Assembly (NCBI GenBank): GCA_947486575.1
Contig: CANKUB010000043.1
Location: 1 to 34,362, forward strand
Source: Betaproteobacteria bacterium
GTDB lineage: Bacteria > Pseudomonadota > Gammaproteobacteria > Burkholderiales > SG8-41
DNA: 34,362 nucleotides
Direction: 5' to 3'
The position numbers were made by a program, and so were the translations under genes. The notes below the pieces were generated by a model, which had not been told where the DNA came from, made no database searches, and saw only the letters and a program-made list of their open reading frames with translations. Shown here piece after piece: positions 24,322 to 33,162 of the stretch (within the stretch, counting starts at the first letter, position 1; every line of letters starts with the position of its first letter).

Positions 24322-26058
24322 ATGAAACCAATGAAAAGCGAAATTCGTGACGGCATGCAAATCGATTGGGACGCACCGATCACCATGGACGACGGTGTGG
24401 TGATGCGCGCCGATGTATTTCGGCCCGTGGGCAATGGCACATGCCCGGCGATCATCAGCTACGGCCCCTATGCCAAAGGCCTGTCTTTTCAGGAGGGCTA
24501 CAAGAGTCAGTGGACGCGGCTGGAGAAAGCCGTGCCCGAGATGCTCAAGGATTCGTCCAACAAATACCAGAACTGGGAACTGGTCGATCCCGAGAGATGG
24601 GTGCCTGATGGTTACGCGGTGGTACGCGTGGATTCACGTGGCGCGGGACGTTCGCCCGGGGTGATTGATAGCTGGTCGGCGCGCGAGGCGCAGGATTTTT
24701 ATCACTGCATCGAATGGGCAGGCACGCAGCCGTGGAGTAACGGCAAGGTCGGTATCAACGGCATTTCGTATTACGCCATGAACCAATGGCAGGTGGGCGC
24801 ATTGCAGCCGCCACATCTTGCTGCCATGTGCATTTGGGAAGGTGCCTCCGACTACTATCGTGACTTGAGTCGGCACGGCGGCATCCTGTGCGACTTTTTG
24901 AACTCCTGGTACAACCGCCAGGTGCTCACCGTGCAGTACGGCTTGGGCGATCGCGGCTCAAAGAGTGTGGTGACAGGTGAACCGATTGCCGGACCGGATA
25001 ACTATACCGACGAGCAGCTCAAACAGAACCGCGCCGATGTAGACGGCGAAGCGCTGCGTCGCCCGCTCATCGACGATTACTACCGCAAGCGCATGGTGGA
25101 TTTTTCGAAGATCACAGTGCCGTTTCTTTCAGCAGGCAACTGGGGTGGGCAGGGTCTGCACCCGCGTGGCAACTTCGAAGGCTATCTGCGTGCCGCGTCG
25201 GAGCAGAAGTGGCTGGAGGTGCACGGCGACACGCACTTCACCCATTTCTACAGCCGCTATGGTGAAGGCCTGCAACGAAAATTCTTCGCACATTTTCTGA
25301 AAGGCGAAAAATCAGGCTGGGACGATCAGCCCAAGGTGTCGCTCAATGTACGCTGGCCCGGCGAAAAATTCCTGTTGCGTGCGGAAAACGAATGGCCGTT
25401 GGCGCGCACGCAGTGGACACCTTTCTACCTGCATCAGGATGATTTGCGTTTGAGTGCGGATAAAAATAGTTCAATAAAAACAATAAGTTACGAAACGTCA
25501 GGTGATGGCCTGACGTTTCTGTCAGCGCCCGTGACCAGCGACCTTGAAATCACCGGCCCGGTGGCTGCGAAAATATGGCTGTCTTCCGAAACCGCCGACG
25601 CAGATGTGTTCGTGGCGCTGCGTGTGTTTGACCCGGCAGGCAAGGAGGTGGTGTATGTCGGCTCCAACGATCCGCGTACGCCGGTTGGGCTGGGCTGGCT
25701 GCGTGCGTCGCAGCGCAAGCTGGATCAGAAAGAGAGCAAGCCGTATCGTCCATGGCACACGCACGATACAGTGCAGCCCCTTGCACCCGGCGTGCCGGTG
25801 GAACTCGATGTTGAAATTTGGCCAACCTCGATTGTTGTGCCCGTGGGCTTTCGGCTGGCGTTCACCGTGCGCGGCAAGGACTATGAGTTTGACGGCACTG
25901 ATGCGGGTGTAGCGCATGCACCCTATCCGATGAAAGGTGTGGGGCCGTTCACGCATACGCTGGATCGGCCCAAATCAATTTTCGGCGGGAAGAATACCTT
26001 GCATTTTGCCGACGGGAAAATGCCGTATGTGTTGTTGCCAGTGGTACCGGGACGATAG
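24322..26058 (+). CDS. CocE/NonD family hydrolase (X-Pro dipeptidyl-peptidase S15-like)
   Basis: A 578-residue alpha/beta-hydrolase with the S15/CocE arrangement. The hydrolase core holds Ser149 in GINGISYYAMNQW as nucleophile, VVRVDSRGAGRSPG before it, and a His near GDTHFTHFYSRY as the probable base. A helical insertion follows, then a C-terminal jelly-roll domain (LEITGPVAAKIWLSSETADADVFVALRVFDP). CocE-type enzymes cleave esters or amides, as in cocaine esterase. No signal peptide is present, so action is cytoplasmic. It is the last gene of the rightward train and may open an ester or amide in the imported compound. Codons at 25464-25490 are unusually AT-rich because the gene contains an exact antisense copy of the dispersed repeat (peptide NSSIKTIS). 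ATGs at 24322 and 24331 are both possible starts. Confidence 0.9.
   Translation: MKPMKSEIRDGMQIDWDAPITMDDGVVMRADVFRPVGNGTCPAIISYGPYAKGLSFQEGYKSQWTRLEKAVPEMLKDSSNKYQNWELVDPERWVPDGYAVVRVDSRGAGRSPGVIDSWSAREAQDFYHCIEWAGTQPWSNGKVGINGISYYAMNQWQVGALQPPHLAAMCIWEGASDYYRDLSRHGGILCDFLNSWYNRQVLTVQYGLGDRGSKSVVTGEPIAGPDNYTDEQLKQNRADVDGEALRRPLIDDYYRKRMVDFSKITVPFLSAGNWGGQGLHPRGNFEGYLRAASEQKWLEVHGDTHFTHFYSRYGEGLQRKFFAHFLKGEKSGWDDQPKVSLNVRWPGEKFLLRAENEWPLARTQWTPFYLHQDDLRLSADKNSSIKTISYETSGDGLTFLSAPVTSDLEITGPVAAKIWLSSETADADVFVALRVFDPAGKEVVYVGSNDPRTPVGLGWLRASQRKLDQKESKPYRPWHTHDTVQPLAPGVPVELDVEIWPTSIVVPVGFRLAFTVRGKDYEFDGTDAGVAHAPYPMKGVGPFTHTLDRPKSIFGGKNTLHFADGKMPYVLLPVVPGR
25473..25490 (-). repeat. AT-rich dispersed repeat, copy 2 (exact, inside a CDS)
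   Basis: AATAAAAACAATAAGTTA is the exact reverse complement of the 18-bp repeat at 3961-3978 and 30530-30547. It lies inside the CocE-like gene and keeps the frame. Identity with the 30530 copy extends to about 21 bp. Confidence 0.6.
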
Positions 26059-26108
26059 CCGCAGCAATCCCGACGTTTGCGTTTTGAAGCGCCGGGGAAG
26101 CGGGGAGG

Positions 26109-27068
26109 CTACTCCGCCCGCGCGCCGGATTCCTTCACCGCTTTGGCAAACCGCTGTACTTCACTGCGAATGTGTCGCCCGAACTGTTCGGGATTGCCCA
26201 CCGCCGAATCAAAGCCATGCGCCACTACACGCGCGGCGATGTCGGGTTCTTTCATGGTGCGTTCGATGGTGGTGTGGAGTTTTTGCACTCGGTCTTTGGG
26301 CGTGCCCGTAGGCGCGACGATGCCGACCCAGTTGCTCAGCACGAAATCCTTGTAGCCCTGCTCTGGCAAGGTGGCGATGTCCGGTAATTGCGGATGGCGT
26401 TTTTCGGCCATGGTGCCGATTACCCGCACGCGTCCTGCCTTGGCGGCTGGCGCGATATCGGTAACGGCGTTGATCATCATTTGTACCTGGCCCGCCATCA
26501 GATCGACAGCCGCCGGGCCGCCACCTTTATAGGGCACGTGAATTGCAGCGAAGCCCACCGCACGGCTTAACATCTCGCCGGATAAATGGCTGATGGTGCC
26601 GATACCGCCGCTGGAAAATCGTATGGGTTGTGTTTTGGATACCGCCACCAGATCGGCTACGCCGCGCGCATTCACGCCGGGGTGTATGGCGACGATCAGT
26701 GGAGAAGTCGCCAGTAGAATGACTGGCGTGAGATCGCGCTCCAGGTTGTAGCCAAGTCTGGCGTAGAGCGATTGCGAGATGGCCTGGGCGGTGCTGATGT
26801 TCAGCAGCGTGTGACCGTCGGGACTGGCCTTGGCCACCAGCTCGCTGCCGAGATTGCCGCCCGCACCAGGACGGTTATCAACGATCACCTGTACGCCAAA
26901 TACATCACTCATGCGCTGGCTGAGAATACGCGCGATGGCGTCATTGACGCCGCCCGGTGGAAACGCGACGACATAGCGTATGGGGCGTGTCGGAAATTCG
27001 GCGGCATGGGTCAGCGTGCAAGGCAGCACGGCAAGGCTCAACAGACGAAGAAGCATGGTCAATCGCAT
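26109..27068 (-). CDS. Bug/TctC family substrate-binding protein
   Basis: A periplasmic receptor of 319 residues. The signal peptide is MRLTMLLRLLSLAVLPCTLTHA-AEF, followed by FPTRPIRYVVAFPPGGVNDAIAR, VDNRPGAGGNLGSE, PDGHTLLNISTAQAISQSL and HVPYKGGGPAAVDLMAGQ. It converges on the CocE-like gene with a 50-bp gap. It lies 61 bp downstream of another Bug gene in the same direction, and both probably belong to a unit headed by the dehydrogenase at 28178-29107. No clear Shine-Dalgarno precedes the ATG. Ligand unknown. Confidence 0.93.
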   Translation of the reverse strand: MRLTMLLRLLSLAVLPCTLTHAAEFPTRPIRYVVAFPPGGVNDAIARILSQRMSDVFGVQVIVDNRPGAGGNLGSELVAKASPDGHTLLNISTAQAISQSLYARLGYNLERDLTPVILLATSPLIVAIHPGVNARGVADLVAVSKTQPIRFSSGGIGTISHLSGEMLSRAVGFAAIHVPYKGGGPAAVDLMAGQVQMMINAVTDIAPAAKAGRVRVIGTMAEKRHPQLPDIATLPEQGYKDFVLSNWVGIVAPTGTPKDRVQKLHTTIERTMKEPDIAARVVAHGFDSAVGNPEQFGRHIRSEVQRFAKAVKESGARAE

Positions 27069-27129
27069 GGTGGGTGTGGGTGTGTTTTCAAGGGTTGGGG
27101 ATGCAAAATGCCTTTACGTGGCAAGGCGA

Positions 27130-28131
27130 CTACTCGGGCTGTATACCCGCCCGCTTGGCGATATCGGCCAGCTTGAGCAATTCCTGTTGAAACAGGGCAG
27201 CAAAGGCTGGGGGCGAACTGCCGACGATCTCGGCGCCTTCAGCGGCGAGCCGCATTTTCAATTCAGGCCGGGCCAGCGCTTTTACGACAGCACCATGCAG
27301 TGTATTGATCACAACCTCTGGCGTGGCGGCGGGCGCGAAGAAGCCGTGCCACTGTAGCGCCTCGTAGTTGCGCACACCCTGTTCCTGCATGGTGGGAATA
27401 TTCGCGAATACCGGCGAACGCGTGCGGCTCGATACCGCGAGCACGCGCAGCTTGCCACTCGCCGCGTGCGTCTGCACCAGCGGCGGCACCAGAAAGGCCA
27501 TCTGTGTCTCGCCGGAAATCACCGAGGTCAACGCGGCGGCAGCGCCTCGATAAGGCACGTGGCGCGTGTCAATGCCGGCACTGGCATTAAGCAGTTCCAT
27601 CGTGAAATGCCCGCTGGCGCCGATGCCGGAGGAACTGTAGGTGAGAGACCCTGGTTTGGCTTTAGCCAACGCGATCAGGTCTTTCACATTCCTGACTGGC
27701 AAAGACGGATGTACCGCAAGCACCAGGGGAATGGAAATGCTCATGGATACCGGGCGCAAATCACGTTGCGCATCGAACCGGAGGTTTTTTGTGAGCACTT
27801 TGCTCACCACGATTTGCGAGGCGGTATACAGCAGGGTGTAACCGTCTGGAGCGGCTTTGGCGACAAACTCCGCGCCGATATTGCCGCCCGCGCCGCTGCG
27901 GTTGTCGATGACGATAGCCTTGTCAAACTGACGGCTCATGTCCTGTGCGATGGCGCGCGCAAACAGATCGGCGCCGCCACCGGGCGGATAGGGGACCACC
28001 AGTGCGATGTTTTTGAGTGGATAGCCCTGGGCGCAGGCGTACGGAGCTATCCCCGCCATGGCTGCTGCCAAGGACAAGGATAGGGACAGCGCAATCCGGG
28101 TACGGTCTATACAGGGTGTTGCCACTGCCAT
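27130..28131 (-). CDS. Bug/TctC family substrate-binding protein
   Basis: A periplasmic receptor of 333 residues from the ATG at 28131, which has GGAG about 6 nt upstream; a frame extended to 28155 lacks such a site. The signal peptide has an unusual Ser/Leu-rich core (ALSLSLSLAAAMAGIAPYACA-QGY). Family motifs are YPLKNIALVVPYPPGGGADLFAR, IDNRSGAGGNIGAE, PDGYTLLYTASQIVVSKVL and HVPYRGAAAALTSVISGETQM. It lies 46 bp downstream of the dehydrogenase gene and upstream of another Bug gene, all leftward, suggesting one transcript. Confidence 0.93.
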   Translation of the reverse strand: MAVATPCIDRTRIALSLSLSLAAAMAGIAPYACAQGYPLKNIALVVPYPPGGGADLFARAIAQDMSRQFDKAIVIDNRSGAGGNIGAEFVAKAAPDGYTLLYTASQIVVSKVLTKNLRFDAQRDLRPVSMSISIPLVLAVHPSLPVRNVKDLIALAKAKPGSLTYSSSGIGASGHFTMELLNASAGIDTRHVPYRGAAAALTSVISGETQMAFLVPPLVQTHAASGKLRVLAVSSRTRSPVFANIPTMQEQGVRNYEALQWHGFFAPAATPEVVINTLHGAVVKALARPELKMRLAAEGAEIVGSSPPAFAALFQQELLKLADIAKRAGIQPE

Positions 28132-28177
28132 GTTATCTCCAAAGGACCTGCTCAATGACGCGCAGCGGCCGAGGCTA

Positions 28178-29107
28178 TCAACCGTCGCGATCCAGCACCT
28201 TCTGTATCTCCGCAGCGGATACCTTGATCTCCACGCCTGCCCGCTCTTTTTGCAGCATCAGGAACGAGCGTGAATCCAGATTACCCCAGCCGCGATTCAA
28301 CGCTTCGGTCATTTCGGCGTGGGTGATGTTGGCGATTTTCATCGGCACGCCGATTTCGCGGGCCAGTTCGGTGGCGAGGGTGACGTCCTTGTGTGCGAGT
28401 TTCAATGCAAAATCGGGCGGATCGAATTTGTGCTGCATGAACTGATTGCCCATGCGATCAAATGTGCGCACGCGACCCAGCGCGCACTGGCGCAGCGCTG
28501 CCCATAACGCCACCGGTTCAACGCCCGCTTTAACGCCCATGGTCATCAGCTCGGAGATGGCCGCCTGCACTGCGTAGCCTGCGCAATTGTGTACCAGCTT
28601 GGCCACCGTGCCGTCGCCGCTGTTGCCAATGTAAAAAATCTGATCGCCAATCGCTTCAATCACCTTGCGGTATTTCTCGAACACGGCCTTGTCGCCGCCG
28701 ATCAGCAGCGCCATCTTGCCCGATTGCGCGCCCTTGGGGCCGCCGCTCACTGGCGCGTCGAGCATGTGGATGCCCTTTTCCTTGAATTTGGCGTGCAGTT
28801 CGCGTACGACAGTGACCGAGTTGGTCGACAGGTCAAACCACACCGTGCCCGGCTTCATATTGGCCAGCAGGCCGTCGGCGCGCAGTGCAACGTCCTGTAC
28901 CTCTTTCGGGCCGGGTAGTGACGTCATGATGACTTCGTTGTTTTGCGCGATGTCCTTGACCGAGTCTGCCCATTGCGCACCCACTTCGATGTGACGTTTT
29001 GACAGCTCACGATTGAGGTCGTGAACGGATACTTCAAATTCTGCCTTGCACAGGTTGTAGGCCATGTGCCCGCCCATGGTGCCGATACCGATGAATCCGA
29101 CTTTCAT
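28178..29107 (-). CDS. NAD(P)-dependent beta-hydroxyacid dehydrogenase (3-hydroxyisobutyrate dehydrogenase family)
   Basis: A cytosolic 309-residue oxidoreductase. The Rossmann fold starts at once with KVGFIGIGTMGGHMAYNL (GxGxxG), followed by the substrate-site motif DAPVSGGPKGAQSGKMALLIGG (about 118-138) and the catalytic Lys170 in GTVAKLVHNCAGY with Asn174. It would oxidise a 3-hydroxyacid such as 3-hydroxyisobutyrate, or reduce tartronate semialdehyde; the choice cannot be made from sequence. The ATG at 29107 has GGAGA 7 nt upstream and places the GxGxxG motif normally; a start at 29137 is unlikely. Two Bug genes follow in the same direction, so this may be the catabolic enzyme for their ligand. 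Confidence 0.92.
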   Translation of the reverse strand: MKVGFIGIGTMGGHMAYNLCKAEFEVSVHDLNRELSKRHIEVGAQWADSVKDIAQNNEVIMTSLPGPKEVQDVALRADGLLANMKPGTVWFDLSTNSVTVVRELHAKFKEKGIHMLDAPVSGGPKGAQSGKMALLIGGDKAVFEKYRKVIEAIGDQIFYIGNSGDGTVAKLVHNCAGYAVQAAISELMTMGVKAGVEPVALWAALRQCALGRVRTFDRMGNQFMQHKFDPPDFALKLAHKDVTLATELAREIGVPMKIANITHAEMTEALNRGWGNLDSRSFLMLQKERAGVEIKVSAAEIQKVLDRDG

Positions 29108-29141
29108 GCCTATCTCCAGTAAAATTAAAAACCACACTCAC

Positions 29142-29207
29142 CGCAAAGGTGCAAACACGCAAAGCATTTCCGCAAAGAAACACAACAAATCAAAGGCGTA
29201 CTTTGCG
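29142..29207. repeat. Cluster of CGCAAAG repeats
   Basis: CGCAAAG occurs directly at 29142-29148, 29158-29164 and 29171-29177, and inverted (CTTTGCG) at 29201-29207. It lies in the 197-bp divergent gap between the dehydrogenase and the MFS gene. Similar CGCAAAG-rich intergenic runs occur in many proteobacteria. The same gap holds a 6-bp inverted repeat, AATGCT at 29226-29231 and AGCATT at 29240-29245, which could be an operator. Confidence 0.45.
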
Positions 29208-29304
29208 TCGCTGCGATTGTTGTCGAATGCTGGAATTTTAGCATTCAATGTATACGTGCAAATTCGTGGTTGCGGCGGTTCATCAAGTGGTCTATCGTCA
29301 TGCA

Positions 29305-30519
29305 ATGCAAAACGCAGACAAACTGACGTACTGGCCGCTGGTGCTTTGCGCATCCGCCATTCTCATGATCACCATGGGCGCACGTCAGTCGCTGGGTCTG
29401 TTTGTGTCACCGCTCAACACATCGACGGGCCTGGGCATTGTCACCATCAGTTTTGCGCTGGCTGTCGGGCAATTTGTATGGGGCGCGGCGCAGCCGATTT
29501 TCGGTGCGCTGCTCGATCGCGCGGGTACGGTGCGCATTATTGTGACCGGCGCGCTGATGATGGCGTGCGGGCTGGCAGCAACGCCGTTCATGTCTAGCGG
29601 CATTGGGCTGGTACTGATGCTGGGTATTTTGACGGCGGCTGGTGCGGGCGCAGGCAGCTTTTCGATCTTGATCGGTTCGGCTGCGCAGCGCTTGCCAGTC
29701 GAGAAACGCGCGTTTGCTTCGGGCTTCATCAACGCGGGCGGCTCGTTCGGGCAATTTGTGTTTGCGCCGCTGTCGCAGGCCATTATCGCGGCATTCGGCT
29801 GGGTGGCAGCGATGTGGACGCTGGCAGTAGCGTGTCTCGCCACCATACCGCTGGCGTTCAAGCTCGGCAATAAACCGCCTGCCGCGCCTGTTGCGGGCGC
29901 GCCTGCGGAAATCACGCTCAAGGCGCAAATCCGCGTGGCGTTTCAGGATCGCAGCTATTGGTGTTTGCACGCGGGATTTTTCACCTGCGGTTTTCATATT
30001 GCTTTTCTGGTGACGCACTTGCCTGGCGAGGTGGGCTTGTGTGGTTTGCCCGCAAGTGTGTCGGCGGCTTCACTGGCGATTATCGGCGTTGCCAATATTG
30101 TTGGCAGTTTAACCGTGGGTTGGCTGGCGCAAATGCAGCGCATGAAGATGCTGCTGTTTTGGGTGTATGGCGCACGTGCGGTGGCGGTAGCGTGTTTTCT
30201 CGCAGCACCTAAAACCGCGATGACGTTCTACATTTTCGGTGCAGTGTTGGGTGTGACCTGGCTTGCCACCGTACCGCCGACAGCGGGCCTCGTCGGCAAA
30301 CTGTTTGGCGCGCGTTATCTGGCGACACTGTTTGGCTTGACGTTACTGTCGCACCAGATCGGCGGCTTCTTCGGTGCGTGGCTGGGCGGCGTTGCTGTGG
30401 ACAGTACCGGCAATTATCAATGGATGTGGTACGCCGATATCGCGCTGGCAAGTCTGGCGGCGCTGGTGAATTTGCCGATCCGTGAAGCGTATCCGAAAGC
30501 GGTTGCGACTTCTGCGTAG
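29305..30519 (+). CDS. MFS transporter, probable organic-anion/monocarboxylate type
   Basis: An inner-membrane protein of 404 residues with about 12 hydrophobic segments in two six-helix halves joined by a polar loop (KLGNKPPAAPVAGAPAEITLKAQIRVAFQDRSYW). The MFS loop between helices 2 and 3 reads GALLDRAGTVRIIVTG. Helix 1 has the MGARQSLGLFVSPL pattern seen in bacterial MFS carriers of monocarboxylates and related anions. The start at 29305 (MQNADKLTYWPL) puts the first helix near the N-terminus; a longer frame from 29248 adds an unlikely 19 residues. The gene is divergent from the dehydrogenase/Bug unit and could import or export the related acid. Substrate unknown. Confidence 0.9.
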   Translation: MQNADKLTYWPLVLCASAILMITMGARQSLGLFVSPLNTSTGLGIVTISFALAVGQFVWGAAQPIFGALLDRAGTVRIIVTGALMMACGLAATPFMSSGIGLVLMLGILTAAGAGAGSFSILIGSAAQRLPVEKRAFASGFINAGGSFGQFVFAPLSQAIIAAFGWVAAMWTLAVACLATIPLAFKLGNKPPAAPVAGAPAEITLKAQIRVAFQDRSYWCLHAGFFTCGFHIAFLVTHLPGEVGLCGLPASVSAASLAIIGVANIVGSLTVGWLAQMQRMKMLLFWVYGARAVAVACFLAAPKTAMTFYIFGAVLGVTWLATVPPTAGLVGKLFGARYLATLFGLTLLSHQIGGFFGAWLGGVAVDSTGNYQWMWYADIALASLAALVNLPIREAYPKAVATSA

Positions 30520-30529
30520 TGATATATTG

Positions 30530-30547
30530 TAACTTATTGTTTTTATT
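30530..30547 (+). repeat. AT-rich dispersed repeat, copy 3 (exact)
   Basis: TAACTTATTGTTTTTATT in the 52-bp gap between the MFS gene and the PhoD-like gene, identical to 3961-3978 and, inverted, to 25473-25490. Confidence 0.6.
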
Positions 30548-30571
30548 GATATTTTTAATGCAGAGTACATT

Positions 30572-32182
30572 ATGCCCCTACGCTTTCCAAAACACCTGAA
30601 CGTCGACGAATTCGCAACCATTAATCGCCGCCACCTGCTACGGGGGTTGGGTGCATCGGCGCTGCTCACTGTAACCGGCGGATTGTTTTCGCGCTCCGTG
30701 TGGAGCCAGCCGGTATTCACGGGCAATCCATTTACGCTCGGCGTGTCGTCGGGCGACCCCGCGCCCGATGGCTTTGTGATCTGGACAAAACTCGCGCCCA
30801 AGCCGCTGGAGCGCGGCGCGGGCATGCCCATGCAGCCGGTTGAGGTCGACTGGGCAGTGGCGGGCGATGAAGGTATGAAGCAGGTGGTGCAAAAGGGCAA
30901 GGCCATAGCCCATCCTGAACTGGGGCACTCGGTGCATGTCGAGGTGGCGGGCCTTGAACCGCTACGTGATTATTTTTATCAATTCACGGTGGCTGGCGAA
31001 AAAAGTCGCGTGGGCCGTTCACGCACCTTTCCACGTGCAGGCGCGCCGCTGGCGCAATTGCGCTTTGGCGTGGCGGGTTGTCAGCGTTACGAGGCGGGGT
31101 TCTACACGGCCTACCGGCGTATTGCTGAAGAACGCTTTGACTTTGTTTACCACTACGGCGACTACATCTACGAATATCGTACTGTACAGCCCGGCGCGTT
31201 GCCGTATCCGGTGGTGCGCGTGATGCCCGGCGAGCCTGGTGAGTGCTTCACGCTGGAAGACTATCGGCATCGTTACAGCCTGCATCAGCTGGATGCCGAT
31301 TTGCAGGCGGCGCATGCGTCTGCCCCGTTCATCATGAGTTTTGATGATCATGAGGTGGCCAACAACTGGGCGGGCGATGTGCCCGATAAACCGGCGTCGC
31401 GCGAGGCGTTTTTGCTGCGGCGTGCAGCGGCGTTTCAGACCTGGTACGAACACATGCCGCTGCGCCGTGCGCAAATACCCAGCGGACCAGACATACAGGG
31501 CTACCGGCGGCTGCTGGTGGGTGATCTGCTGTCGGTTAACGTGCTCGATACCCGGCAATACCGCTCGGATCAACCGTGTGGCGACGGCATTAAAGCCAAT
31601 TGCGCCGAAGCGCTGGAGCCGAACCGCACCATGCTCGGCGATAAGCAGGAGCGCTGGCTGTACGACGGCTTTCGCACACCCTCGCGGTGGAACCTGCTGG
31701 CGCAGCAGGTGCCCATCATGCGCGCGGATCGCAATCCTGATCTGGCCATTTTTGCGCCCAGCATGGACAAATGGGATGGTGCGGTGGCCGCTCGCGACCG
31801 CTTGTTCGCCGCTGTGGAGCAATCAAAATTGCCTAATCTTGTCGTCACCGATGGCGACGTGCATTTCAACTGTGCCGGGGAACTCAAGAAAAACTTTGCC
31901 GATGAGAAGTCGGTCACGCTGGGTGTGGAATTCGTCGCGACTTCAATTTCGTCGCTGGGCGACGGCTACGATACCAACAATCGTCACAAAGCTCTGATGC
32001 AGCAGGATCCGCACATCAAGTTTTACAACGCCCAGCGCGGCTACGTGCGCTACGTGGTGACGCCAGAGCGCTGGCAGACGGATTTTCAGGTGCTCGACAA
32101 GGTATCAGTGCCAGATGGTCGCATGACGACACGCAGGCGTTTTGTGGTTGAAAGCGGCAACAGCAAGCTGCTGGATGGCTGA
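30572..32182 (+). CDS. Alkaline phosphatase D family protein (PhoD-like)
   Basis: A 536-residue exported phosphatase. The N-terminus has a Tat-type signal (INRRHLLRGLGASALLTVTGGLF) with the twin Arg, consistent with PhoD enzymes, which fold around metals in the cytoplasm. An N-terminal beta domain (FTLGVSSGDPAPDGFVIWTKL) precedes the metallophosphatase domain, with metal-ligand motifs AGCQRYEAGFYTAY, FVYHYGDYIYEY, IMSFDDHEVANNW and VVTDGDVHFN. PhoD enzymes are Ca2+/Fe-dependent phosphodiesterases and monoesterases, often induced by phosphate starvation; no Pho box is evident. The ATG at 30572 is the only start that keeps the signal intact. The gene follows the MFS gene by 52 bp and may be co-transcribed or independent. 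Confidence 0.92.
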   Translation: MPLRFPKHLNVDEFATINRRHLLRGLGASALLTVTGGLFSRSVWSQPVFTGNPFTLGVSSGDPAPDGFVIWTKLAPKPLERGAGMPMQPVEVDWAVAGDEGMKQVVQKGKAIAHPELGHSVHVEVAGLEPLRDYFYQFTVAGEKSRVGRSRTFPRAGAPLAQLRFGVAGCQRYEAGFYTAYRRIAEERFDFVYHYGDYIYEYRTVQPGALPYPVVRVMPGEPGECFTLEDYRHRYSLHQLDADLQAAHASAPFIMSFDDHEVANNWAGDVPDKPASREAFLLRRAAAFQTWYEHMPLRRAQIPSGPDIQGYRRLLVGDLLSVNVLDTRQYRSDQPCGDGIKANCAEALEPNRTMLGDKQERWLYDGFRTPSRWNLLAQQVPIMRADRNPDLAIFAPSMDKWDGAVAARDRLFAAVEQSKLPNLVVTDGDVHFNCAGELKKNFADEKSVTLGVEFVATSISSLGDGYDTNNRHKALMQQDPHIKFYNAQRGYVRYVVTPERWQTDFQVLDKVSVPDGRMTTRRRFVVESGNSKLLDG

Positions 32183-32195
32183 ACGTCCAGCGCAT

Positions 32196-32753
32196 TCAAC
32201 GCGCCAGGCCAGTTGCTCCCGGCGGCACGTCGTAGAAAGCGAGTGTCATCGACGTAGCCGTGTAAGAGCCCATCAGCACAATCACGTCGGTGATGCCGAC
32301 ATGGCCCAGGGCTTCAACCGCGCGGTCATATAAGCCTTTGGACACCCAGCGAGAATTGGCGAGACACGTTGCCATTTCGTAAATAACCTGCTCGCGCTTG
32401 TCGTCGAAAGAAGTGGTAAGTCCTGACAGGATGGCCTCAACGTTGTCGTGCGGCAGCCCTGCTGCCTTGGCCGCTCGCTCGTGCGCGCTGGTGGGATAGG
32501 CCGAGCGCCATCGGCTGGTGATGATGCAGACGGCGATTTCGCGCTCGCGTTCGCTGAGTGAAAAGCCCGTGCGCAAATGGCGACCGAGCGCCCCGATGAC
32601 CTTCGCCAGTTTGGGATTATGCACATAGATTTTGTTGGGGCCCGGCAGCCGGCCCCGTGTTTCGATCAGCGAGCGGTAGCCTTCCTGCTGCTCCGGCGTC
32701 ATCTGATCGTAGGGAATCTCAGTGTAGCGTCCCAGGGTGGGTGTGCCGGTCAT
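32196..32753 (-). CDS. Carboxymuconolactone decarboxylase family protein (AhpD-like fold, no CxxC)
   Basis: A soluble all-helical protein of 185 residues. The CMD core is visible as LSEREREIAVCIITSRWRSAYPTSAHERAAKAAGL. The redox CxxC of AhpD is absent (YPTSAHE at the equivalent place), so peroxidase-reductase activity is unlikely and a decarboxylase or lyase-like role is possible. FDDKREQVIYEMATCLANSRWVSKGLYDRAVEALG and GITDVIVLMGSYTATSMTLAFYDVP complete the domain. The stop lies 13 bp from the end of the converging PhoD-like gene. Homologues occur widely in aromatic-degradation regions; the substrate here is unknown. Confidence 0.87.
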   Translation of the reverse strand: MTGTPTLGRYTEIPYDQMTPEQQEGYRSLIETRGRLPGPNKIYVHNPKLAKVIGALGRHLRTGFSLSEREREIAVCIITSRWRSAYPTSAHERAAKAAGLPHDNVEAILSGLTTSFDDKREQVIYEMATCLANSRWVSKGLYDRAVEALGHVGITDVIVLMGSYTATSMTLAFYDVPPGATGLAR

Positions 32754-33162
32754 GGTGTGTCTCTTGCGCTGACTCAGGTCAATTTCGCGTTACTTTTCCT
32801 TGGCCAAGTGCCGTGGAAATTCGAGAACACCGAGCACGCGGACTACCATCATGCGCCGTTTGCATACCGGACAAATCGCACTCGAGTGTCTTGAGGTCGT
32901 CGTTTTAAGCCCATGCCGCTCGCCACGAACCGGGCGGCGGCTGCCATCACATAGTATTTTCATCAGCCTTGCCTGATTTCAGGCTTTCCAGTGCAGTATT
33001 TAAGTGGTGATAGTACAGCAGCAGGCGCAATCAGGCCAATCCTGTGCGTCGATCGGGGGCTTATTGCCGTAACCGGCAAAGACCGCAACATGCAGAGGGA
33101 CATCATCAGGGAACTGTCGTATATTCAAAAGCATGTATTTACCGATACTGCGGGAATTGTCC
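32754..33162. other. Intergenic region without a supported gene
   Basis: About 410 bp between two divergent genes. Short open frames exist on both strands, but none has a recognisable domain or a convincing ribosome-binding site. A 5-bp hairpin (GCCTG at 32971-32975, CAGGC at 32980-32984) followed by TTTCC is too weak to call a terminator. The region presumably holds promoters for the flanking genes, but I could not identify a clear -35/-10 pair. Confidence 0.45.

Noticed and set aside
31019-31822. 267-codon open frame on the minus strand
   Set aside because: It is antisense to the PhoD-like metallophosphatase domain, whose catalytic motifs are intact on the plus strand.
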